A stretch of DNA of 64,000 nt. Source: Lachnospiraceae bacterium (GTDB lineage Bacteria > Bacillota > Clostridia > Lachnospirales > Lachnospiraceae). Positions 35,404 to 43,573 of the stretch are shown here, piece after piece (the first letter of the stretch is position 1; each line of letters begins with the position of its first letter). The position numbers and the translations under genes were made by a program. The DNA lies in NCBI GenBank assembly GCA_015057445.1, contig SVEI01000007.1, positions 1 to 64,000 on the forward strand, given 5' to 3'. Below the pieces are notes generated by a model. It saw nothing but the letters and a program-made list of their open reading frames with translations, did no database searches and had not been told where the DNA came from.

Positions 35404-35525
35404 AAAAGGACCAGGAGATAACTATGAACTGGCCGCGACAGGGTGAAGCGGAGCCGACCGTTTTAAGTGTCGGCGAAGCTTTATCCCTAGGCAGGCCAGC
35501 CAAGAAGTAAATCACTGGTCCTTTT
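35404..35525 (+). ncRNA. Candidate structured RNA element, copy B
   Basis: Second copy of the nested hairpin seen at 22496-22621. Outer stem AAAAGGACCAG/CTGGTCCTTTT; second stem CTGGCC/GGCCAG (35429-35434, 35494-35499); internal loop GCGACAG opposite CTAGGCA; third stem GGGTGAAGC/GCTTTATCCC (one bulge); apical stem GCCGAC/GTCGGC (35453-35458, 35469-35474) with loop CGTTTTAAGT. It lies between the ChW gene and purH, which converge, and the A/T-flanked outer stem could also terminate both. The transcribed strand is not known. Confidence 0.6.
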
Positions 35526-35534
35526 GCATGTATT

Positions 35535-36713
35535 TTAATGATGGAACAATCTGATTCCTGTAAATGCCATAGCCATTCCGTACTTGTCGCAGCACTCTAT
35601 AACGGCGTCATCACGGATTGAGCCACCTGGCTGAGCGATGTACTTAACACCACTCTTCTTAGCTCTTTCAATGTTATCTGAGAATGGGAAGAATGCATCT
35701 GAACCAAGTGCAACATCCTCCATCTGATCTAACCAAGCACGCTTCTCCTCAGCAGTGAACACCTCTGGCTTCTCCTTGAATACTCTCTGCCAAGCACCCT
35801 CAGCAAGAACATCCATATACTCATCACCGATGTAGTTATCGATAGCGTTATCTCTGTCAGCACGTCCGATAGTGTCAAGGAATGGAAGGTTAAGAACCTT
35901 TGGACACTGACGAAGTAACCAATTGTCAGCCTTCTGTCCTGCAAGTCTTGTACAGTGAACTCTTGACTGCTGACCAGCACCGATACCGATTGCCTGTCCA
36001 CCCTTAGCGTAGCATACTGAGTTTGACTGAGTATACTTAAGCGTGATAAGGGAAATGATAAGGTCAATCTTAGCTGACTCTGGGATATCCTTGTTAGCTG
36101 TAACAACATTTGCAAGAAGCTCGTTGTTGATAGGAAGCTCATTTCTTCCCTGCTCAAAGCTGATACCGTAAACCTGCTTAGTCTCTACCCTCTCTGGTAC
36201 GTAACTTTCATCTATCTGAATGATATTGTAGTTGCCCTTTTTCTTCTGCTTAAGTATCTCAAGTGCCTCTGGCTCGTATCCTGGAGCGATAACACCGTCA
36301 GAAACCTCTCTCTTAATAATCTTAGCTGTTGATACATCACACACATCTGAAAGAGCGATAAAATCTCCAAATGAAGACATTCTATCTGCGCCTCTTGCTC
36401 TAGCGTAAGCTGATGCAAGTGGTGATAACTCACCAAGGTCATCTACCCAGTAAATCTTTGCAAGTGTCTCTGTAAGTGGAAGACCTACTGCTGCACCTGC
36501 TGGTGACACATGCTTAAATGATGTAGCTGCTGGAAGACCAGTTGCCTCTTTAAGCTCCTTAACTAACTGCCAGCCATTAAATGCATCAAGGAAGTTGATG
36601 TATCCTGGCTTGCCTGATAAAACCTGGATAGGAAGATCCTGTCCGTTTGCCATAAATATTCTAGATGGCTTCTGATTTGGGTTACAACCATATTTTAATT
36701 CTAATTCGTTCAT
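35535..36713 (-). CDS. purH: AICAR formyltransferase, stand-alone (PurH C-terminal type)
   Basis: A 392-residue enzyme that formylates AICAR with 10-formyl-tetrahydrofolate in the penultimate step of IMP synthesis. It holds only the AICARFT half of PurH: it starts [16 protein letters not shown], has [14 protein letters not shown] with the catalytic Lys-His pair, [28 protein letters not shown]-type core (seen in parts) and closes with [20 protein letters not shown] and FTGIRLFHH. The N-terminal IMP cyclohydrolase (MGS-like) domain is missing and is replaced by the separate PurO-type enzyme encoded upstream. Both are behind one ZTP riboswitch. Confidence 0.93.
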   Translation of the reverse strand: MNELELKYGCNPNQKPSRIFMANGQDLPIQVLSGKPGYINFLDAFNGWQLVKELKEATGLPAATSFKHVSPAGAAVGLPLTETLAKIYWVDDLGELSPLASAYARARGADRMSSFGDFIALSDVCDVSTAKIIKREVSDGVIAPGYEPEALEILKQKKKGNYNIIQIDESYVPERVETKQVYGISFEQGRNELPINNELLANVVTANKDIPESAKIDLIISLITLKYTQSNSVCYAKGGQAIGIGAGQQSRVHCTRLAGQKADNWLLRQCPKVLNLPFLDTIGRADRDNAIDNYIGDEYMDVLAEGAWQRVFKEKPEVFTAEEKRAWLDQMEDVALGSDAFFPFSDNIERAKKSGVKYIAQPGGSIRDDAVIECCDKYGMAMAFTGIRLFHH

Positions 36714-36803
36714 AACTCGTTAATTCCTTTCTAAACTGTACTTTTTCGCTATGCCGACGCCCCAAAACTAAAGATGCTCGGTGTCGCGTCGTTCGTCGTA
36801 TAC

Positions 36804-37517
36804 CTACTGGTTCTTATTAATTATTCTTGTCTCATACTCACCAGTTGCAATATCGATAAATCTTACGAAGAGTGATACCTTATTCTCCTCATTTAAGTTA
36901 GTCCAAAGCATATTTGTGAACTCATCGATGTCTCCGTCAATCTCAACCCACTTTGGCTCACCCTCAAAGCTTGGAAGTGGATTTCCATCATGCATGTATG
37001 TGTGGATGAAATGTCCCTCACCAGCTACTGGGTTCTCATATGCAAATGTATATCTATTGCAAGCATCTGGGTTACCGTTGTTGCTCTTTAAGATAGACAT
37101 AGCATAGTTATATGTACCATTTTCGATGTGCATAACACCTGAGATTCTAGGAGTATAGTTAGGACCATCTGGCTCAAACTCTCTAACTCTTAAGCTCTGC
37201 TCAAATGTAAGCTGCTTGTCCATACCATCATAGATTGTATCAGTCTGGTCACCGTTAGTTACGATTGTCTTGTTGCCAAGTACTCTAACAGGAGCGTAGA
37301 TAATAAGTGATGGGTCAACAAGCTTTGAAGGGTCAAATGCCTGTGTGCGGATTCCCTCTCCGTCCTCTACGAATACTCTGTTACGGCTGTTCTCACTTCT
37401 ACCCATAATAAAGTAACCAGTTACAGCCTTCTTGCCATCCTTTGACTTACCGATTACGATACCACGTCCTGGGTATGCATTACTACTTAACTCAGTTGCT
37501 AGATTCTTCATCTCCAT
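36804..37517 (-). CDS. purO: IMP cyclohydrolase, PurO-type
   Basis: A 237-residue enzyme closing the purine ring (FAICAR to IMP). It matches the PurO/IMP_cyclohyd family known mainly from archaea: NAYPGRGIVIGKSKDG at the start, GYFIMGRSENSRNRVF, then ISGVMHIENGTYNYAMSILKS and CNRYTFAYENPVAGEGH. The ATG lies about eight bases after GAGG. It heads the two-gene operon, 90 bases before the AICAR formyltransferase, with the ZTP riboswitch in its leader. Confidence 0.92.
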   Translation of the reverse strand: MEMKNLATELSSNAYPGRGIVIGKSKDGKKAVTGYFIMGRSENSRNRVFVEDGEGIRTQAFDPSKLVDPSLIIYAPVRVLGNKTIVTNGDQTDTIYDGMDKQLTFEQSLRVREFEPDGPNYTPRISGVMHIENGTYNYAMSILKSNNGNPDACNRYTFAYENPVAGEGHFIHTYMHDGNPLPSFEGEPKWVEIDGDIDEFTNMLWTNLNEENKVSLFVRFIDIATGEYETRIINKNQ

Positions 37518-37610
37518 GGTTTGTACCTCATTTCTTTAATTATATTTTAGGGTAAAGAAAAAGCCTACCCCATAGCAAAAGATAGCCACGCTTAAAGCAT
37601 AGCTTAGTCT

Positions 37611-37695
37611 TGCCCAGGCGGTCGGCTAAAAATCATAGAAAATATGATTGGTGTACTCCACGTGGTTGATTCCACTTATCCGTCAGTCATACACC
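37611..37695 (-). promoter_or_regulatory. ZTP (pfl) riboswitch
   Basis: On the minus strand the leader reads GGTGTATGACTGACGG, a P2 hairpin GTGG/CCAC, GTGGAGTACACC closing P1 (GGTGTA/TACACC), a linker, and GCCGACCGCCTGGGCA, the conserved 3-prime hairpin of pfl/ZTP RNAs. These bind the AICAR derivatives ZMP/ZTP and switch on folate/purine genes; here they precede the two enzymes that consume AICAR. An AGCTATGC/GCGTGGCT hairpin follows and may be part of the expression platform, which is otherwise unclear. Confidence 0.92.
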
Positions 37696-37701
37696 TTTTT
37701 A

Positions 37702-37730
37702 AACATAACATTTAAGGGGATATATTTCAA
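37702..37730 (-). promoter_or_regulatory. Promoter of the ZTP-controlled purine operon
   Basis: On the minus strand: TTGAAA, 17 bases, TATGTT, immediately ahead of the aptamer. The rest of the gap up to the kdpD-like gene holds no gene. Confidence 0.7.
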
Positions 37731-37961
37731 GTCTAAAACGAAAGTTTTCGACAAAAACTAACCATAATTTTTCTATAAAATATAAAGAGCGTATGGTATT
37801 ATTTCCCTATAATTATTCTTAGCTGATTCTTAACCATATAGGGTGGTATAATCAATTCGAACATAATTCGACACAGATATAGCTCTTAGCTATGTGCAGA
37901 GTTTTACCTAACCATAATCAAATATGGTGTAAGCATGGTGCTAGGGGAAATGGGGGATATT

Positions 37962-39032
37962 ATGAAATATAATAGTAAATTATGGGTGAATCTGAGAAAT
38001 ATTTTAGTCACCATTCTGATTATAGTAGTGTGCTTTATTCTATGTATAGCTGTGGAAAAATGGTTGAATACATATGTTCCAATACCGGCTATATTTACCT
38101 TGGGAGTATTTTTGATTTCTCTTATTACAAGGGGCTTTACATACGGTATAGTGGCATCATTAATTAGTGTATTAGCTCTGAATTATGCATTTACATTTCC
38201 TTATTTTAAATTCAACTTTACCATACCAGAGAATTTGGTATCAGCGGTGGTAATGTTGATTGTCACTATGGTATCAAGCGCACTTATCACCAAGGTAAGG
38301 AAGGCTGAAGAGGTTAAGGCGGAGTCTGAAAAGGAAAAGCTTAGAGCTAATCTGCTTAGGGCAGTATCTCATGATCTTAGAACCCCACTTACCACAATAT
38401 ACGGTTCTGGTGCGGGTATAGCGGATAATTTTGATAATCTAGATAAAGAGGAAATAGTAGAGTTAGCTCAAGGAATTAAAGAGGATGCTCAATGGCTCAT
38501 CAATATGGTAGAAAATCTTCTTTCCGTAACTAAGATAAATGGACAAGGTGTTGCCCTTAAGAAAACACCTATTGTACTAGAGGAACTTATAGACACTGCT
38601 TTAGTTAAATTCAAATCCCTTAATACTAATATATGTGTTCAGGTTGATATTCCCGACGATTTCGTTGTTATACCTATGGATCCTGTGCTTATAGGACAGG
38701 TTATTATGAATTTATTAGAAAATGCAGTACGCCATGGCGAAGATTTATCATATATAAACATCAAGGTTAGAACTTTAGGTGATAGAGCCATATTTGAGAT
38801 ATCTAATGATGGAAGGGATATTCCTAGAGAGATTATAGAACACATATTTACAGGTTATTATGAGAAGAAGAATAAGCCAGTAGATTCCAAGGAAGGTATG
38901 GGTATTGGCCTTTCTGTATGTCATTCCATAATAAAGGCCCATGGTGGAGACATTACAGTAGAGAATATCAAACCCAAGGGTTGTTGCTTTAGATTTTGGT
39001 TAGGTTTGGAGGCAAATGATAATGAGTGCTAA
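37962..39032 (+). CDS. KdpD-like sensor histidine kinase (DUF4118)
   Basis: A 356-residue kinase. Three to four membrane helices near the N-terminus (about 12-115) match the DUF4118 block of KdpD; the large N-terminal KdpD and USP domains of classical KdpD are absent. HisKA has AVSHDLRTPLTTIYG (His137), followed by N-box LLENAVRHGE and G-box GMGIGLSVCHSI. The response regulator gene overlaps its end. Start set at the ATG after GGGGGAT; in-frame ATGs 12 and 27 bases upstream are possible. No kdpFABC genes follow here, so the controlled transporter lies elsewhere or the system has another role. Confidence 0.88.
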   Translation: MKYNSKLWVNLRNILVTILIIVVCFILCIAVEKWLNTYVPIPAIFTLGVFLISLITRGFTYGIVASLISVLALNYAFTFPYFKFNFTIPENLVSAVVMLIVTMVSSALITKVRKAEEVKAESEKEKLRANLLRAVSHDLRTPLTTIYGSGAGIADNFDNLDKEEIVELAQGIKEDAQWLINMVENLLSVTKINGQGVALKKTPIVLEELIDTALVKFKSLNTNICVQVDIPDDFVVIPMDPVLIGQVIMNLLENAVRHGEDLSYINIKVRTLGDRAIFEISNDGRDIPREIIEHIFTGYYEKKNKPVDSKEGMGIGLSVCHSIIKAHGGDITVENIKPKGCCFRFWLGLEANDNEC

Positions 39033-39729
39033 GCATAAAATTTTAATTATTGAAGATGAAAAAAACATAAGGAACTTAGTGAAAACTATATTAAAGGCTA
39101 ATGGTTATCAGGTTTTTGAGGCTACCAGTGGAAGTACTGGAACCATAATGTTTAATTCACATTGTCCGGATTTGATAATTCTGGATTTGGGACTTCCGGA
39201 TATAGATGGTATAGAGTTCATAAAGAATATTAGACAGGAGTCTCAAACGCCTATTATCGTTCTTTCAGCAAGACATAAGGAAGGGGATAAAGTAAGTGCC
39301 CTTGACTTAGGAGCAAATGATTACGTTACAAAACCATTTGGCATGGAAGAACTTCTTGCGCGAGTGCGCGCAACTCTTAGAAATAACTTGATTAAAGAAT
39401 CTGGTGGAGATTTTAGAGGAGTTAAATTCACAGTTGATAATCTTGCTATCGATTACGATAAAAGGAGAGTGATGATAGACAATGCGGAAATCCACCTCAC
39501 TCAAACTGAGTATAATATAGTTGAGTATTTAAGCATTCATGCAGGACGAGTTCTTACATATGCTGACATAGTGAAAAAAATCTGGGGATTCTCGGATTCG
39601 GGAAGCATCAAGAAACTTCAAGTTAATATGGCAAATATTCGTAAGAAACTTAATGAGAGACCAGGCGAAAATCGATATATAACTAATGAACTTGGTGTGG
39701 GCTATAGAATGAATAGTGATGATAAATAA
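39022..39729 (+). CDS. KdpE-like response regulator (OmpR family)
   Basis: A 235-residue two-domain regulator. The receiver has the acidic pair Glu11-Asp12, the phosphoacceptor Asp55 (LIILDLGLPDIDG) and Lys in YVTKPFG. The C-terminal winged helix includes HLTQTEYNIVEYLSIHAG and VNMANIRKKLNERPGEN, close to KdpE. The ATG nine bases after GGAGG overlaps the kinase stop by 11 bases, which fits translational coupling. Confidence 0.9.
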   Translation: MSAKHKILIIEDEKNIRNLVKTILKANGYQVFEATSGSTGTIMFNSHCPDLIILDLGLPDIDGIEFIKNIRQESQTPIIVLSARHKEGDKVSALDLGANDYVTKPFGMEELLARVRATLRNNLIKESGGDFRGVKFTVDNLAIDYDKRRVMIDNAEIHLTQTEYNIVEYLSIHAGRVLTYADIVKKIWGFSDSGSIKKLQVNMANIRKKLNERPGENRYITNELGVGYRMNSDDK

Positions 39730-39752
39730 AATCTAACAGAGGGGGAAATGTT

Positions 39753-39851
39753 ATGTGGATGGATATAGCAGTAGGAATTATGGCAGTTGTTGCCTTTGGA
39801 ATAAGTGCAATATGTTATTTCGAAGGATTAAAGGAGCACGATGACAAGTAA
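39753..39851 (+). CDS. 32-residue membrane microprotein behind kdpDE-like genes
   Basis: A short open frame starts MWMDIAVGIMAVVAFGISAI and ends in EHDDK. It has one membrane helix (about 4-22) and a charged tail, is preceded by a strong ribosome site (GGGGGA about 6 bases before the ATG), lies 24 bases after the response regulator and is followed by a terminator, so it is very likely translated as the third gene of the operon. Its size recalls KdpF, a 29-residue subunit of the Kdp potassium pump, but no sequence match is claimed. It might instead tune the kinase. Confidence 0.65.
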   Translation: MWMDIAVGIMAVVAFGISAICYFEGLKEHDDK

Positions 39852-39876
39852 GCTTAAGTATTAATATAATATCGAG

Positions 39877-39907
39877 TGACCAGGAGACCTTTTCTCCTGG
39901 TCATTTT
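39877..39907 (+). terminator. Terminator after the microprotein gene
   Basis: TGACCAGGAGA pairs with TCTCCTGGTCA, then TTTTATG. Confidence 0.85.
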
Positions 39908-40042
39908 ATGTGTGTTTGTATTTTAGTACTTATTTCAACATATGTTTAGTTGATAATGACTTAAATTTGGAATATTATATTTATTAGATTAGGAATTATT
40001 GTGCATATGATTTTGATGATTTATGCCCTATGGAGGAATATT

Positions 40043-40714
40043 ATGTTTCAGATACTAATAGTTGAAGATGATGGGGAATTAAGACAGCTTTTTTCCAGAG
40101 TTCTTACCAAGAATGGATATGCAGTAACTGGTGTTACAAATGGCAAGGAAGCATTAGATGCTTTAGATAAAGGATATTTTGATGTTATTATATCAGATAT
40201 TATGATGCCGGTTATGGATGGTTATGAGATGGTAAGTGCCCTGAGAGAATCCGGGAATACAACTCCTGTGCTTATGATTACTGCTAAGGGAGAGTTTGAT
40301 GATATGCGCCAGGGATTTCTCTCTGGAACTGATGACTATATGGTTAAGCCAGTAAATGTGAATGAGATGGTTTTAAGAGTGGGAGCACTGCTAAGACGTG
40401 CTCAGATGATTAACGAGAGAAGACAGGTTATAGGTGATACAGTTTTAGAGTGTGATTCCCTTACTGTTACCTGCAATGGAGAGAAGACTATCTTGCCACA
40501 GAAGGAGTTTATGCTACTTTACAAGATGGCATCCTTCCCAGGGAAAATATTTACCAGACAGCAGCTTATGGATGATATCTGGGGATATGAGTCAGATACG
40601 GATACACATACCATAGATGTTCATATTGGAAGACTTAGAGACAAATACGGGGATAATAAGGACTTTAAAATCGTTACCATAAGAGGTGTAGGTTATAAGG
40701 TGGTTAAGTTATAG
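40043..40714 (+). CDS. OmpR-family response regulator
   Basis: A 223-residue regulator: receiver with Glu8-Asp9-Asp10, phosphoacceptor Asp52 (VIISDIMMPVMDG), Lys in YMVKPVN, and a winged helix (LPQKEFMLLYKMASFPG, IDVHIGRLRDKYGD). The ATG is six bases after GGAGG; an earlier ATG in the same frame has no ribosome site. It is followed ten bases later by its kinase. Confidence 0.9.
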   Translation: MFQILIVEDDGELRQLFSRVLTKNGYAVTGVTNGKEALDALDKGYFDVIISDIMMPVMDGYEMVSALRESGNTTPVLMITAKGEFDDMRQGFLSGTDDYMVKPVNVNEMVLRVGALLRRAQMINERRQVIGDTVLECDSLTVTCNGEKTILPQKEFMLLYKMASFPGKIFTRQQLMDDIWGYESDTDTHTIDVHIGRLRDKYGDNKDFKIVTIRGVGYKVVKL

Positions 40715-40724
40715 GTGATTTCAT

Positions 40725-41774
40725 ATGAAGTTAATTAGACGTAAGAGGAAAAAAGGATTTATACTATCAAATATTAATATTTTTTTCACCATACTTGTGC
40801 TGGTTGAGTTTATATTTACCATAGCATTTGCATCCTTTGTTCAGTGGATATTAGAGAGCGTTTTACAGATAACTATTCCGACTACATTATTCCTGCTTTT
40901 GGTTGGTGCATTTATGGGTAGTGCTATAGCATTCCTGGTTAATAGAATATTCTTTGAACCTATACAAAAGCTTAAGGATGGAATGAACGATGTGTCTGAT
41001 GGGGATTTTACTGTTAAGATAGATACCAACAGTCCTATCAATGAGGTGAGGGAGTTATATGATAGCTTTGATCTTATGGTGAAGGAGCTTTCGGCAACAG
41101 AGATTTTACAGAGTGATTTTATGTCCAATGTATCTCATGAGATAAAAACTCCCGTTAATGCTATAGAGGGATATGCTATGCTTCTTGAAAGTGAAGAGAT
41201 TACACCTGAGGAGCAGCAGGAATATGTGGAGAAGATATTATTTAACACCAAAAGATTATCTGAGCTTGTGGGAAATGTGCTGTTGCTTTCAAAGATTGAT
41301 AATCAGGCCATACCTAAGAACGAGAAGAAGTTCAGATTAGATGAGCAGATAAGACAGTCCATCATGCAGCTTGAAACTAAGTGGACAGAGAAGGATATAG
41401 AGCTAGATGTGGAGCTTGAACGTACCGAATTTATAGGTAATGCAACGCTACTCATACACGTTTGGGATAACCTGATTAATAATGCTATTAAGTTCAATAA
41501 TCATGGTGGAACAGTAAAGCTTAGGCTAAGCAGCAATGCTGACCGTGTAACATTTACCATAGAAGACAACGGACCGGGCGTAAGTGAGGATGCAATAAAG
41601 CATATATTTGACAAATTTTATCAGGCAGACAGCTCTCATAGGCAGGAAGGCAATGGATTGGGACTTGCCCTTGTTAAGAGGATTGTAGATTTGTACGAGG
41701 GAGATATTAAGGCTGAGAATCTTCCTGATACAGGTTGTAGGTTTACAGTAGTTCTTCCGGCAATGCAGGAGTGA
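40725..41774 (+). CDS. Sensor histidine kinase with short extracellular loop
   Basis: A 349-residue kinase. Two membrane helices (about 15-42 and 46-70) are joined by only a few outer residues, then HAMP (PIQKLKDGMNDVSDGDF), HisKA (FMSNVSHEIKTPVNAIEG, His138), N-box WDNLINNAIKFN, and G-boxes DNGPGVS and GNGLGLALVKRI. The lack of an outer sensor domain points to sensing in or near the membrane, or of another membrane protein. Partner of the adjacent response regulator. Confidence 0.9.
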   Translation: MKLIRRKRKKGFILSNINIFFTILVLVEFIFTIAFASFVQWILESVLQITIPTTLFLLLVGAFMGSAIAFLVNRIFFEPIQKLKDGMNDVSDGDFTVKIDTNSPINEVRELYDSFDLMVKELSATEILQSDFMSNVSHEIKTPVNAIEGYAMLLESEEITPEEQQEYVEKILFNTKRLSELVGNVLLLSKIDNQAIPKNEKKFRLDEQIRQSIMQLETKWTEKDIELDVELERTEFIGNATLLIHVWDNLINNAIKFNNHGGTVKLRLSSNADRVTFTIEDNGPGVSEDAIKHIFDKFYQADSSHRQEGNGLGLALVKRIVDLYEGDIKAENLPDTGCRFTVVLPAMQE

Positions 41775-41823
41775 ATTTTGGACACATGGGTAAAATTGTC
41801 CAACAAAGTATGTCGAATTTTCG

Positions 41824-41852
41824 TTGAGGATAAAAAAATAGAATGATATAAT
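41824..41852 (+). promoter_or_regulatory. Promoter of the Mn-riboswitch mntP transcript
   Basis: TTGAGG, 17 bases, TATAAT, just before the aptamer. Confidence 0.7.
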
Positions 41853-41859
41853 TATTTTA

Positions 41860-41943
41860 AATAAGGGAGTAGTCAGCACAGCTTGTGTGACTGGATTCAA
41901 CATCATGGGATATCAAGAGATATTTCCTGGTCCAGACTTAAAT
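41860..41943 (+). promoter_or_regulatory. yybP-ykoY manganese riboswitch
   Basis: The aptamer signature AAGGGAGTAGTC is followed by an AGCACAGC/GTGTGACT hairpin, CATCATGGGATATC and CCTGGTCCAGACTT, the arrangement of the yybP-ykoY (Mn2+) class. It precedes mntP, a classical target. A terminator overlaps its 3-prime end, so high Mn2+ probably prevents termination and turns the exporter on. Confidence 0.85.
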
Positions 41944-41987
41944 GACGAGACTTATCTGCAATATGCAGGTAGGTCTCGTCTTTTTTT
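41944..41987 (+). terminator. Riboswitch-controlled terminator before mntP
   Basis: GACGAGAC with inner ATCTGCA/TGCAGGT pairs with GTCTCGTC, then seven T. Confidence 0.88.
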
Positions 41988-42024
41988 ATAAATAGTTTAC
42001 TAAGAAGATGAGGGAGGAAGAGAT

Positions 42025-42582
42025 ATGAGCTTTTTGGAAATGTTGATTTTAGCAATAGGTTTAGCAATGGATGCATTTGCAATATCCATATGCAAGGGTC
42101 TTTCTGTTGAGAAGATTGAGGTAAAGCACATGGCAATAACAGGTCTTTGGTCAGGTGGCTTTCAAGCGTTTATGCCGTTGCTTGGATATTGGCTAGGAAG
42201 TAGCTTTCGAGAATTTGTGGAGAAAATAGACCACTGGATAGGCTTTATATTACTCAGTATTATAGGAATTCATATGATACAGGAGTCAAAAGAAGAGATT
42301 AAGAAGCTGGATGCTTCCTTTACACCTAGAGTGATGCTCCCACTTGCATTAGCTGATAGTGTTGACGCACTTGCTGCAGGTGTAACCTTTGCATTCACAG
42401 AGGTTAATATAGCAATTGTGATACTGATTATTGGAATAACTACATTTGTTTTTGCTGCTGCAGGTGTAAAGCTTGGTAGCAAATTCGGAGAGAAATATAA
42501 ATCAAAGGCAGAGGTGCTTGGTGGAGTGATTTTGATTACTATGGGTGTGCTTGTTTTGATTAAGGATTTAGGTGGTATGTGA
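42025..42582 (+). CDS. mntP: Manganese efflux pump MntP
   Basis: A 185-residue, six-helix membrane protein in two homologous halves. The conserved acidic motifs are present: GLAMDAFAISICKG in the first half and ALADSVDALAAGVTF in the second, plus the Gly-rich GVILITMGVLVL at the end. MntP exports Mn2+ and prevents its toxicity. GAGGGAGGAAG precedes the ATG. Expression is controlled by the upstream Mn riboswitch. The TetR gene begins 16 bases after it. Confidence 0.95.
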   Translation: MSFLEMLILAIGLAMDAFAISICKGLSVEKIEVKHMAITGLWSGGFQAFMPLLGYWLGSSFREFVEKIDHWIGFILLSIIGIHMIQESKEEIKKLDASFTPRVMLPLALADSVDALAAGVTFAFTEVNIAIVILIIGITTFVFAAAGVKLGSKFGEKYKSKAEVLGGVILITMGVLVLIKDLGGM

Positions 42583-42598
42583 GGTGAGCGTAAGTACT

Positions 42599-43129
42599 AT
42601 GAATAAAACAAAAATAGCTTTGGCAGAGTCGTTAAAGGAACTGATGAAGAATAAAACATTTGAAAAGATAAGTGTTGGGGAAATATGTAATGGTTGTGAT
42701 ATGAACCGTAAAAGCTTCTATTATCATTTTAAGGATAAGTATGACTTGGTTAATTGGATTTTTGATACGGAAATCAGTGTAGACATTAATTATGAAAGTA
42801 ATGATGATGTGTGGAAGATGTTGACAAAATTGTGCATGTATTTTTTTGAAAATAAAGCTTTTTATCGCAAGGCGCTTCAAATTAGAGGACAGAATTCTTT
42901 TTCTGAGCACTTTCGTGAAAGCCTGTTGCCTATAATAGCAGATAGGATTATGAGTGTTTTAAAGGATAAAGATATAGACTTCCAGGTTGGATTTATTGGT
43001 GATGCTGTTGTTGTGGCTATTCAAAGGTGGCTTATAGACAATGATAAACTTACACCGGAGGACTTTGTAAGTCAGATAAAGCTGAGCATAAAGTATATCG
43101 CTGTCAGATACATGGAGTTAAATGTGTAA
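42599..43129 (+). CDS. TetR-family regulator
   Basis: A 176-residue regulator. The N-terminal helix-turn-helix is seen in MKNKTFEKISVGEICNG and MNRKSFYYHFKDKYDLVNWI; the helical C-terminal ligand domain resembles the TetR_C group found in DhaS-like proteins. It leads a run of lipid genes (SCP2, PlsC, acyl ligase, ACP), so an acyl ligand is plausible but inferred. Start chosen at ATG after GAGGTGAG; the 16-base distance from mntP leaves open read-through from the Mn riboswitch transcript. Confidence 0.82.
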   Translation: MNKTKIALAESLKELMKNKTFEKISVGEICNGCDMNRKSFYYHFKDKYDLVNWIFDTEISVDINYESNDDVWKMLTKLCMYFFENKAFYRKALQIRGQNSFSEHFRESLLPIIADRIMSVLKDKDIDFQVGFIGDAVVVAIQRWLIDNDKLTPEDFVSQIKLSIKYIAVRYMELNV

Positions 43130-43158
43130 AACAATATGATGAAAGAGAGCTGATTAGT

Positions 43159-43479
43159 ATGAGTTATGAGGAATTGGTAGAAAGAGTTAGAAATAAATTA
43201 AGTGGTGTGAGAATAAGTAAAACTGTGGGACATATTGCATTTCAGTTCAACGTGGAGGGTGAAGGGAATGGGATTTTTTATGTTGAGTTATACGATGGAA
43301 AAATATATGTGGAGCCCTACGAATACTACGATAGAAATGTGATTATTGAATCAACACCGGATGTAATAATAAATATGTTAGAAGGTGGATTGAAGCCTAG
43401 AGTAGCGTATGCACAGGGATTAGTAAAGGTTTATGGGAGTGCAGACTTGCTGGATGTACTGCCGTTTGGATGCAAGTGA
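43159..43479 (+). CDS. SCP2-like sterol/lipid-carrier domain protein
   Basis: A 106-residue single-domain protein. The SCP2 pattern is visible: HIAFQFNVEGEGNGIFYVEL, GKIYVEPYEYYDRNVIIES, TPDVIINMLEGGLKP, YAQGLVKVYGSADLL. Such domains bind long acyl chains or hydrophobic molecules. It sits between the TetR gene and a PlsC-like acyltransferase, so it may carry acyl chains for the neighbouring enzymes. No membrane segment or signal peptide. Confidence 0.8.
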   Translation: MSYEELVERVRNKLSGVRISKTVGHIAFQFNVEGEGNGIFYVELYDGKIYVEPYEYYDRNVIIESTPDVIINMLEGGLKPRVAYAQGLVKVYGSADLLDVLPFGCK

Positions 43480-43573
43480 AAATGTTTATTTGTAAATTAT
43501 TGTTGATTTAAGGTTGAAGTTTAGTTGCGTTTTTTGTATTAATCTGTGAACAGTTTATAATGGAGGGGATATT

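Noticed and set aside
36714-36803. GC-rich stretch between purO and purH as another copy of a repeat
   Set aside because: It shares only short GC-rich words with the other elements and forms no convincing stem.
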